A stretch of DNA of 64,000 nucleotides, taken from contig MU385981.1 of assembly GCA_022497145.1 (NCBI GenBank), forward strand, positions 1 through 64,000, given 5' to 3'. A program made the translations under genes and the position numbers. How positions within the stretch are numbered: position 1 is the stretch's first letter; every line of letters begins with the position of its first letter. Positions 1 to 9,434 of the stretch are shown here, one piece after another. This stretch comes from Rostrohypoxylon terebratum (taxonomy: Eukaryota > Ascomycota > Sordariomycetes > Xylariales > Hypoxylaceae). Below the pieces are notes generated by a model. It was not told the origin of the DNA and did no database searches. It was given only the letters and a program-made list of their open reading frames with translations.

Positions 1-91
1 TATAAAGGAAAAAGGCGGTGTTTTTCAACGCGTTCGTGTCGCGATTTTGAAGTGGATCGCACCTGGTATGTGCGCATACTGGTATGTTGGC

Positions 92-211
92 TTATTGCAC
101 CTTTACCACCCCAATAGCGGTCGGCACAGAGGTCACCTTGGTTCCTTTGTAGATAGCTGCGGTTGTAGTCACAAAGGCCAAAAAGATTGAGGGCGAGAAA
201 AAGGACCGCAT
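92..211 (-). CDS. Possible small secreted peptide (39 codons), doubtful
   Basis: An ATG at 211 opens a 39-codon frame that ends in TAA at 92-94. The first 20 residues look like a signal peptide: Met-Arg followed by a run rich in Phe, Leu, Ala, Val and Thr ending in Ala-Ala-Ile. A short polar tail follows. A GT-containing stretch near the stop could be a splice donor, in which case this would be only the first exon of a gene running left out of the window. No family is recognised. It lies alone at the window edge and could be a chance frame. Confidence 0.25.
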   Translation of the reverse strand: MRSFFSPSIFLAFVTTTAAIYKGTKVTSVPTAIGVVKVQ

Positions 212-2465
212 GGTGATGTATAGGTAGACTTGTACAGAACAGAGTTGAAAAGCTTATTTTAAGTCTATCCAAGAAGATTGGTCAGGTGTGATGTTGGGTT
301 AATGATTGGTTCTATATTAATGACCACAGGAATATAGTTTGTTATTATAGCCGGGGGACTAAAGTTGAGACCAACTGAATTCATACGTACGTCGTTTCAT
401 AGTATATGAAAAAACCACGGAGAAATCGACCACAGAGTGCACATCTTCTGCTATCTTGATTGATTCTACACTGCGGCATAGAGCTGAGTGGCTCCTAAGT
501 ATTGACCCCCCCGATAGGTAATAGATTGGCAGATGTTGGTTACTGAACAGTGTTGTCCCGGATCGCGATGCGTAAGACACTTCGTGAAACTCCAGACACA
601 TGCCGAATTTTACGATGCGCGTTTGGCTTACTATACATATACGTAGGTGCTTAATCTGTTGCTCGAAAAAAGACACCACGTTCTAACAGCAAGTAGACTA
701 GCCGCTGTCACTACCTAGCAGCGCCATCCGCTTACAACATGATATATAATTACGACACAACACACACCATATAACCTAAGTATGATAACAGAACCAACTC
801 TCAAGGTCTCAGAATAACCATTTTACGCTTAACTATCATCAAGTGCCTTAAGGGTGGTTTCATTAGTGTCAGGCTTCCATAAGAATACCTAGGTAATCAG
901 CTGCCAGAGGTTTGGCTGGGAGGTTGGAATGGGTTTAAGGGGAGACCGAGATAACCTTGAAGTTCTTTGGAAGCGTAAAAAAATGAAGGCGTGTGTGTGT
1001 ACCGTGCTTTCTGGCGAAAGGCGGGTTAGAACTCTTTGCGAGACGACACTATTATTTCAAGGTCTTTAAGTCCGCATCGTGGCAACTGCTTTGACCCTAC
1101 AGACCTCCCAAATGGGAGCGATGTCATCGGCCACATTGATACTGTCAAGCCGGGATACTCTGAATCCAACAAGTCACACCATTACTACGTACTAGGTAGT
1201 TTTAGGATAATTGGAAAACACAGAGAATGCAAGCCCCTTTTCCGCTTACTAGAACAATCTTGTCATGGCAGGGATAGAATACCGAGGACAATGCCAGTAT
1301 GGTTACATGTGATAATAAAAGGATCTCGACGGAAAGACGAATGCAAGCCCAATTTAGATCTATCAGTTTATTTTCGACATATAGTTGGGTACCTTGTAGC
1401 TTTGATCCGAGGCTAGGTAGTAGGGGTGCAATGTGCTTGTCTCCTTGTGTCAAAAGAATACTATACTCGACTAGAGAGGTCGTGAGTGTGTATTCTTCAC
1501 AATATGAACTCCTCAATGTTTCAAATGTCAAGGCCGCTCCCCAGAGCTGTTTTTATTATCGAGTCTAGTAAGGTAAAGAGTCTGTACACTCTTTTTGATG
1601 TTGACTTCTATTCACTCACCCAATATTACGAGCGGCCTCATTAATACTCCAGAGTTAGATTATGAGCGGATGGGAAGCTGTTAATCTGTCGACGTTCATC
1701 GGGTCAGATAGAGTGATGGAAGCGATCAGTTTTTTATAGTAGCAAATCTACCTGCCGCTAGCTCTTTAGTGACTGCTCCTCATGAATTATAGCGACATCC
1801 ACCTTGGATCTAATGAATCAATCGCTATTATTTCGCGTACAACCTTTACCTACTCCAACGATAGCTATCCCCATCTTGAAATATGGACGAAGTTAAGTTA
1901 ATGACCATCCGAATTTAAACTCGCAGCTACCTCGATCGGAACTAATACCTGTTAAATTGGGTAGTCCTTCTCTCCGTATTTTCGGGGCAGGCGGGGCGGA
2001 CACCCCTATTAGGGGTGATCATTGTTCGGAGTTTTCGGACGTCGTAGGGTGGACAATAGTGGGACATGTACGAGATGTACGGCTTGTGGCATGAGTTCCT
2101 ATTGAATGCTTTATTCATTCCTCCAGGAGGGAGTATTGAATGCTATCGATGCATTAATTCAGAGTTGGATTTTGAGAAAGGCTCACTAAAGGAGGATAGT
2201 GATTAGGGCGACTGCTTAGCAGCGGGGATGGCGTTTTTTACAGTGGACAAACAGTACCTACTGTAACTGTCATGAGCCCCAAGTAGGGACCTACCTAGTA
2301 GGCAGTGAGTTGCTCGTACCCATAACCTGGCGATGCTATCATCAGACTTGATTTCTTATGTTTTGGCAAGTGTTTTCTTGTCTTTAAGGTCGGATTACTG
2401 ATTCTAACTGCAATATTCCTCCCCTTTCGCCCGTCATGTCAAATTCCGAGATCTGTTCTTTAGCC
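212..2465. other. Intergenic, no supported gene
   Basis: About 2.2 kb with frames of 89-126 codons on both strands (for example 359-679, 1036-1416, 1202-1531). They overlap each other, lack recognisable domains and read like noise. Short AGGTA/TACCT motifs occur here as elsewhere between genes. Confidence 0.5.
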
Positions 2466-3524
2466 CTAGGCACGCATCTCCCTGACTACTCCGAGAGCAG
2501 CAGGGCATTCGGACCACGAATACCACGTATTCCTAAATACGAGATTCACCTCTTCCCGGGAGCCCCACGTATATATCGTGATCGGAGCCGCAGCCCAACG
2601 GTCTGGTGATCGTAAGGCCGGCCAGTAATGCCTGTTGTTGGTCTTGACGTATTTGTACAGCACCTTGATTTGGCTGCGCAGACTTTCTAGTATATCTGAC
2701 CATTCGGTCCTCTCGACAATATCCCGTCGCTTGTATAAAATGTCAGTTGCAGCATGTTCATGCACGAACTCCATCTTCTCCTCGTAGCTGGCATTTCGTT
2801 TTCCAGGTTTATCGAACTCTTTCGCCAGGACCTCAATATCGAGACTGAGGCGCACTTTGATATTCGTTAAATGGACAAGTTCATGTAACTCGCCAAGCTC
2901 TTTAGCGATACCCTCGATAGGCTCGAATATGTCCTGGTCGTGCAGGTTTAGGTACGGGGCATCCATATCCATCCAATTGTAGTTGGGCCCCGCCCCGGTA
3001 GTCCACCACTTAACGAAGTCGTAGGCTTCTTGATCCCTGCCTAAACGGAGATATAGCGCGGGCACATGGAACCGAACGCCCTGATTATCGGCACGGTTCA
3101 GCTGAAGCATTTCCAGGCTATGCTCCAATGCAATCTCGAGGGCCAACCCGCCTCTGATGTTCAGTAAGGCGGAAACAAGCTCGTAACGTGCTGTCATGTA
3201 CGGCCGCGCAGGTCTATAGAGCTATAGAGTGCCTCGCGCCGTTTCCAACGGGTTCGCTGGCATGAAGTCATCACCCGGGTGGGCGCGTAGGGCAGCTTCT
3301 TTCTCAGCAAGCTTGGCAATCGCTTTTTTAATGATGTTGCAGGATGATTTGTGTTCCGGCCGATGTTCCCGCTGGTGTTCAGCGCCGCAGTAGGAGACGG
3401 CTCTGCAGGCGCCGTATTGCAGCAGATTTTGACGGACAAAGCAGTTCGGTCTCGAGCAGACACCCCACGGAAGAGTGAGGTTCCATCGGTTATAGCGGCC
3501 GTTAGGATCTGGAGGTAGATCCAT
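2466..3524 (-). pseudogene. MYND zinc-finger protein, disabled by in-frame stop
   Basis: The frame starts at ATG 3524 and reads about 100 codons to a TAG at 3222-3224. It then continues in the same frame, with no indel, for about 250 more codons to 2466. The N-terminal part is a MYND finger (residues about 23-62) and the rest is a helical domain with an LYLRLGRDQEAYDFVKWW segment. This layout belongs to a common uncharacterised fungal MYND family. No intron can remove the stop: the only GT..AG pair around it spans about 28 bp. The stop sits where the family, as I remember it, has Trp. The second zinc-binding Cys-x2-Cys pair has Tyr in place of its first Cys (Tyr-Gly-Ala-Cys). Both changes fit G-to-A on the coding strand. 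MYND fingers are protein-interaction modules. Either this is a recent pseudogene or the stop is read through. Confidence 0.7.
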
Positions 3525-4690
3525 GAGATGTGGTTCAGAGAGATGATGCTGTTGGTGATTTATCTTTGAAGTTGAACTAATAGGTCAAAAGATGTTTACG
3601 AGATACATTAGTTGGTATCGAAAGTGTTGGGGGCACTGCTGAAATTTTTTTAGTCCGTCGACTTCCCGTGAATGGAGTCATATTTTCTCTAGCGGTGTGA
3701 AAATTGTCAAAGCTTTTATGATCTATACAGGGATCATAGGCCAGTCTATCGTCTATCGTCAGAGAGTGTTTGCTGAGTTTCACTATCATTACAATGAGAC
3801 AGGAGTTTCTACCTATATACCTATTGCTTCTTAGGGATTCTAGGTCTTACCTAGGTCCTAGGTAGGAGACAACTTTTTATCATTAGAAAATTAAGGTGGA
3901 TTTGTCACCAAAGGGGATGTACTAATTAATACCTAGATACCTAAAATATGTAGTAACATATTGGATCCAAAGGTGTTGCTGTGAAAGTGGATCTTCCATT
4001 ATCTCTAGGGTCATGACCAATCACTTGGATCTAAACAGTGAAGTCCTCGGAGGCAACAGCTTCAACTGTTCGGAGATGAACTTGCTTTGAGGATCTTTAC
4101 GAGATATTCAGTATAGAAACATTAGCCAAAGCACACGAGTTCGCCAAATTATTGGTGGCCGCCCTTAAATTGGATAGTGTCGATTGGACCAAGGAGCTAC
4201 AGGACTCGTCACCTGTGCCTGTCTACTTGTTACAATTATGTAGGTTCTAGATTGATTGCCCGTCCCACTAAGTCTGCTAACCCCCACTACCGGTAGTGTG
4301 AAATTCATCATGTTCGTTGATCAAAAGCTCTATTACCTTCCAGCTTGGAACTCGGCAAGGAACAAATTCGCCTCGTACTTTCATAAACCGCCTGAGCGTC
4401 CGAAAAGACTCATCGTACACCGAACCCCAAGGAACAGTCCCATAGGGGGGTTGCCGCTGAGGATAGGCAGACATCGGCAAAGACGCATTCGCTTTAGAAG
4501 ACGCATATCAATGCCATGGCGTTTCAAACCCCACTATCGACGGCGTTCAGTTCGCCTCGAAGCAACAACCAATACCTACAGCAGGTTTCCTACCTAATTT
4601 TATCCCATTCTGAATTATTAGGTAGAAAACGTGATGTGGGAATTTCCCGCGATAGTTTCAACGTCAGAGATTTCATTTATTATCAAATAA
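3525..4690. other. Intergenic, no supported gene
   Basis: About 1.2 kb between the MYND remnant and the protease gene. It is AT-rich with several AGGTA-type motifs (near 3840-3960). The frames on both strands (for example 4256-4597) show no domain. It must hold the 3' flank of the protease gene, which ends at 4691. Confidence 0.5.
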
Positions 4691-7278
4691 CTAAGGGATA
4701 AGTGCATTTATAATGACATCCCAAGCATGTTCCCGACTCTTCGAAGGATCCTTGGATTTCTTGTATGGAAATTGTAAATCTTTCCAGAGAAGCTCCGGAT
4801 GGATTAAGAGATAACCAGGATCAGGTCCCGGAAAACTCACGCTCTTCAATAGCCGGATCATGCCAGAGTTCTCATGGAGTTCCTCTAGCACTTCTAACCC
4901 AATCAACTCTTGAGCCTTTGTGTAGTTTCCTTTGCATATAGTCTGTTGTACGAAGGCTAAGATCAGTGCAGCCATGGCCACTGCTACGGGTGTCGCGAAT
5001 GAAGTCCCGCTGTCCATTTTGAAAGGACTGCCTTTTGCCGTGGGCCAATGTGTGAGGACATTGTCTCCCACCACTATGAAATTGTCGGTATTCGGGTGCG
5101 GAAGGGGCGTGAAATTTGACTTGTTTCCATCGTCATCGCAAGAATGGATTCCTATAGCGCATATTTCTTCTCGAGCTGGCCATGTCGGCTTGTGATAACT
5201 GCCACCATTCGACATTGCAGCGAATACCACAATTCTCTTTTTCTGGGCCCTTTTAAGGGCTTCCCTGACAATAGTAGGCGAATACTCGTATCCAAATGAT
5301 ATATTAATGATATCAACATGGTTTTCGATGGCCCAATCTATTGCCTAGAGTGATAGAAATATTAGTATTGATGTCCCACTGCCTAGTAACCCTTTAGAGC
5401 ATTTGCGAGTACATACCTTAGCGACAGCTGTGGGCTGAGGGCACTTATCTGCGCTCGAGCTGACCGTATCTTTACCTTTGGTATTACCTCGGTTTCTATC
5501 TCCTATGCATACACGGGCAATGTCGATTTCTGCTCTGGGAGCCAACCTGAGAATAATACCGGCGACTTGAGTTCCATGGCCATCAAGATCTTGTACAACA
5601 GTCTCAGAGCCGCCACAGAAGTTCATACTATTCTTTATCCGATCAATTTGCCGTGGCTCTCCGCTGGCTGGTACCGGCTTCCCGTGTTCAAACCGCAGTG
5701 CTCGCGGCTGAAGCCAATCTTCATGATCGAGGTCTATCCCAGTATCTAATATGGCAACCCTAACTTTCTTGTCCTTCTCTTTAAAATCGAAATAATATCT
5801 CCACGTATTTGCTAGATTGCTGAATGTCTTTGGTTGGACTAGGCCTTGGCTGACAATGAATTTAGTTCACGTACATCGGTCAACACTTATGTAGAATGAG
5901 TTACTTACTCTGGAGAAGTTGAGAAGAACCCGCCATCAAACCCACCCTCGACGTCTGGCTCATTAACTGAATTATGCTCAACATCCGCTGTAACGCTTTT
6001 CTTTGAGTCGCTTAGATATTGAAAAGATTTTTGTTCCTTTGCTTCACTCTGGCCGACTTTCGGCGATCTCACAATCCTCACTCGTCGTAAAGCCTGGGCA
6101 GTGGATGGGGCGAATGTTTCCTGGTCTGCTCTAATCATCTCGAACGAGTTGGGAGACCCGCGTTTCGATGCGCCATGATCGGATGGCACACTCAGAGCTT
6201 GGGAACTAGTCAGAGTTTCTAAGAATTTCACTATTCGCGTGTGGTTCCATTTTCTAGCCAGTGTAATCGCATTGTCGCCTTGGTCTGTCTTCGCCTCTAG
6301 GTTACTACCCCATTGGCACAGGGTACGGACAACCTGTTCATGCCCTGAGTCGACAGCTATCAGGAGAGCTGTCCATTTCCGCTTACCCGTTAGCGAGTTC
6401 ATATCAGCCCCCCTTTTCAATAAAAACTCAACGCCCTTGAGATTTCCCCTCGCCGCGGTGTTATGCAGTGCTGTCCGACCTATGGAGTCTCTCCAGTCAA
6501 CAATTTTCGCCCCACCAACTTCCACAGCATATTCCAGGCTCGATTCGTCCGAGCTGTTCGACGCATAGCCTAGCAACGGACCGAAATTTATTTTGCCTTC
6601 ATCATTCACGAACCCGATCAAATTCTTTCGTAGTGCCGAAAGCTTCTCCTGCTCGAAACTCCATTTCTGCATAATCTGTTTGATCTCATGTCGGTGGGGT
6701 TCTTGTAATTTATTCGCATGATCGAACGAATTCTCGCCATTGGAATCTTTCTCGAGAGGGTCGCAACCGAAAGCACAGAGAATGAGGGCATTTATATGTC
6801 GCCCATGCTTCACGGCGACATGGAGCGCTGCCGCGGACGTGAGGAAGGCCCCCTTTGCTACTAACAAGTGCAGTGCGTCGCAAGTATGCGACTGTGCCGC
6901 TATCTTCACGGGCGTGTAGACCATATGCTCCGGAGCGATTGCCAATGGCGCCCGAGCATTTATATTAGCTCCGGCTTTTAACAGAGTCGCCATCACGCCT
7001 ATTTGGCCATTCTTAGTAGCATAGTGGAGAGGAGTCCATTGCTGACTACTGCAGCGCGCATCGATCTCTGCCCCGTGCTCAAGAAGGATCTTTACGATGT
7101 CGCGATGGCCGTATGCTGCAGCATAATGCAAATGTAAATGTTTGCTCCCAGGTTGGAAAAAACCGGGGTTGCTTTTAAGCATCTGTCTCGTAGCTTCGAC
7201 ATCTCCCTTTTTTATCACGTTGTTTAGAATAGTGTCGGGATCAATCTCAGGTTCTGGTTTTTGAGACGAGGTATTCAT
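4691..7278 (-). CDS. Ankyrin-repeat / subtilisin-like (S8) serine protease
   Basis: Three exons: 7278-5909, 5849-5417 and 5344-4691. The introns are 59 and 72 bp with GTAAGT and GTATGT donors, and the product is 818 aa. Start is ATG 7278. About eight ankyrin repeats fill residues 46-210 and 240-365 (HYAAAYGHRDIVKILLEHGA, ALHNTAARGNLKGVEFLLKR). A Ser-rich linker follows, then a peptidase S8 domain. The catalytic triad is complete: Asp492 in ILDTGID, His548 in DGHGTQ, Ser716 in SGTSFATP. The oxyanion Asn647 sits in AAMSNGG. There is no signal peptide or propeptide, so it is probably cytosolic. It is divergent from the gasdermin-like gene at 7768, with 489 bp between the starts. By analogy with HET-Q2/HET-Q1 of Podospora I infer that it cleaves and activates that protein, with the ankyrin array as the sensing or inhibitory part. 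Confidence 0.88.
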
Positions 7279-7767
7279 GATTGAGTACTCGAGAAGTCAA
7301 ATACTGGAAAGGTTGGCATTTGAGTAGGTTTATAGCGATATAATTACTACCCTTGATAGAAAGCAACTTGCTTCGTGAAGATTCTGACAAGCTGGGACCC
7401 TAAACCAGGGCAGTGAGAGATTCATGATAGGCGGGAATCACCTCCAATTTTGTGGCTATGTCCCGAGCTGACATGCATCTTCCCACAAATAGGTAGGTAT
7501 GGATCGGATCTCGGTGATCTCGTCATCCCTGTAATATCCATAGGTACGCTACTTGATAAGTATGGTACTCACCAGCTACTAATTCCTTCATTTGAATATT
7601 ATTTTTCAACCCCCAAAGAGCTATTTTTCTAAGTAAAAAGGAGACCATTACCTAATCAAGTTGTAAGAGTAGAGAGAGAGTATATACAAATTGGACCTGA
7701 AAGTGGAATATCTACCTCGCATCTAGCAGCGAGCATCAGAATTGGATTGAAGTAATATTCGGAAACA
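7279..7767. promoter_or_regulatory. Shared divergent promoter of protease and gasdermin-like genes
   Basis: These 489 bp separate the start codons of two divergently transcribed genes, so both promoters must lie here. A GA-rich run followed by TATATACA at about 7681 lies 87 bp upstream of the gasdermin-like ATG and could be its TATA element. AGGTAGGTA motifs occur near 7492. No known factor site stands out. A common promoter would keep the amounts of protease and substrate in step, which is an inference from the layout. Confidence 0.5.
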
Positions 7768-8622
7768 ATGGGCAACCCTTCTGGCCGCGTCGCTGGTCCC
7801 ATACGATGGCACGTTTACCATGAACCTCAACCTCCTAAAACTCGCATGTCGCTAGGAAGCATTCTTACGAAGCCAGACGACCTCGAGACGTCGCTGAACT
7901 ACGGAAGTGGCATCGAGGAGATCCCGGAAGAGAAACGGGAGAATTGCACGGCCATGGTCCAGCGAATTATCAAATCCGAGCTGTCGAAAGACCTCAGCGG
8001 GAAACTTAGCGCTCTCTTACCGGCCTTTCCAGGGGTTGGTGGTGGTGGGGGAGGCTTAGGTGGCGCCAGCTCAAGCAACGCTCAGGCTACGTTCATAGCA
8101 CAGAATGTTCGAGCGCAGGTCATATCCCCCGACACCGCGAAAGAATATATGGAGAGGGCGCTCCTAACCCCGAAAGTGCTCGAGTATGTCCGAGGGTGCC
8201 TGTTCGCGAAGCCGCTCTACCTCATCGTCGGCGTCGCGACGTGCAGCAACTTAACCGCGAGCGAGACACGGTCTGGCAGTCGGAACGCTGTAGCTGAGGC
8301 AGAGATTAGTGCCATGGGCGCGCAGGTAGCGGGGAGCTTCTTGGCGGCCAACCAAGGCTCGGTGGGGACCGAGTTCACGGTTGATGGAGAATGCGACTTT
8401 GCTTACCGGGTGAGGGAATTTCAGTACTCGAAGCGAAGGAAGATATTCAAAAAATCAGGGGATGTAACCGATGGGGCGATGTTCAGTCGAGATAGCGAAA
8501 ACACAGATGTAGAAGAAGACGAAGGCGAAGAAGTGCCCGAGTTTGAGTATCTTGAGGATGAGGACGAAGCTGCTGATTCTAGGGGGGTAACGTTAGAAGC
8601 GCCGCTGGAAGATGAGCTATAA
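7768..8622 (+). CDS. Predicted gasdermin-like pore-forming protein
   Basis: Single exon, 284 aa, ATG 7768, TAA stop at 8620-8622. Recognised by fold-like pattern, not by an exact motif. After an N-terminal segment and a Gly-rich hinge (89-99) comes a region resembling the gasdermin N-domain beta strands: PLYLIVGVATCSNLTASETR (149-168), a strand TEFTVDG (201-207), then DFAYRVREF (210-218). In animal gasdermins the order is LYVVTE.., ..TR.., ..LAFRV... A basic cluster SKRRKIFKK (221-229) could meet acidic lipids. The last 45 residues are strongly acidic (VEEDEGEE, LEDEDEAAD) and look like a removable inhibitory tail. The divergent S8 protease next door is the arrangement described for fungal gasdermins. 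If correct, the cleaved N-domain would form membrane pores and kill the cell. No catalytic motif is seen that would suggest another role. Confidence 0.68.
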   Translation: MGNPSGRVAGPIRWHVYHEPQPPKTRMSLGSILTKPDDLETSLNYGSGIEEIPEEKRENCTAMVQRIIKSELSKDLSGKLSALLPAFPGVGGGGGGLGGASSSNAQATFIAQNVRAQVISPDTAKEYMERALLTPKVLEYVRGCLFAKPLYLIVGVATCSNLTASETRSGSRNAVAEAEISAMGAQVAGSFLAANQGSVGTEFTVDGECDFAYRVREFQYSKRRKIFKKSGDVTDGAMFSRDSENTDVEEDEGEEVPEFEYLEDEDEAADSRGVTLEAPLEDEL

Positions 8623-8767
8623 CCTAAGTACCTACCTACTAGGTATGCACTGGCCTGCAAGTTCCGGTTTTAGGTACACCAAAGGCAACGCCACCTACAT
8701 GCTAACTTATATCAGGATACGATGTTAAAAACGACATGGGTCGACTCAGTCGATATTGGACATTACC

Positions 8768-8956
8768 TCAACCTACTGAGTTCTTATGGTAGCTAGAGCA
8801 GTAGCTACACAACATACCGGTGGAGGAGACCTTCTCCGTGCATGCACAGGAAGCACAAGCGCAGGTGGCATTGTTGTTTTTCTGGTATTTGATGGAAGAT
8901 TCGTCGCCAGTGTGAGGATGAGAGTCCGTAGAAGAAGTCGTACTGCAAGGATGCAT
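8768..8956 (-). CDS. Small Cys-rich protein, metallothionein-like
   Basis: A 62-codon frame with ATG 8956 and stop TGA. A polar, His/Ser-rich N-terminus is followed by the cluster CACASCAC and then CSYC, giving three C-x-C or C-x2-C pairs typical of small copper- or zinc-binding metallothioneins. A GTATGT inside the frame, before the last CSYC pair, could act as a donor and remove that pair, so the C-terminus is uncertain. If real, it would bind metal ions in the cytosol. It is convergent with the gasdermin-like gene (about 145 bp from its stop). The match is by Cys pattern only. Confidence 0.45.
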   Translation of the reverse strand: MHPCSTTSSTDSHPHTGDESSIKYQKNNNATCACASCACTEKVSSTGMLCSYCSSYHKNSVG

Positions 8957-9434
8957 TCTGAATGAGTTGATATGTAAATTTTGATAGTTGTAGAGTTAAA
9001 GTGGTTCTATGAATTTGAGTATGGGTTTAAGTAGGTAGGTACGAAAGATGAGAGCCTAATGGTATGCCCTATTGACACGCATCTTACTTCTGTGATTTTG
9101 CTGCGAGGGCATTAATATCTAAAATAGCCTATCATGGATGCTCAATAACCAATCATATCTGATAATTCCAGTTTCTACAGTTACAATAAGGCTGATTGCC
9201 TACTACCTAGAAGGTGCCTGAAGTACCTAATTAATTTAGTGAATAGCAGGTTGTGAGGCTGTTAGTCTTTAGATCTAGGCTAGATACTAGGCATACAACC
9301 CTTCCACATAATGATATAATATATACTCGTCTTACAATCTTATGCCTTGCTATTTCCTACTTCAGTGGAGTAGGCAGTCACCTTCTTAATAACGATTACT
9401 TCTTCTTATCACTATCCCCCATCTCCGCGTATCG
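8957..9434. other. Intergenic, no supported gene
   Basis: About 480 bp upstream of the Cys-rich ORF and downstream of the NACHT gene. It is AT-rich with a few AGGTA motifs. No coding frame with a domain is seen. Confidence 0.5.

Noticed and set aside
1036..1531. Overlapping frames of 89-126 codons on both strands
   Set aside because: Mutually overlapping, no domains, and composition like the surrounding intergenic DNA.
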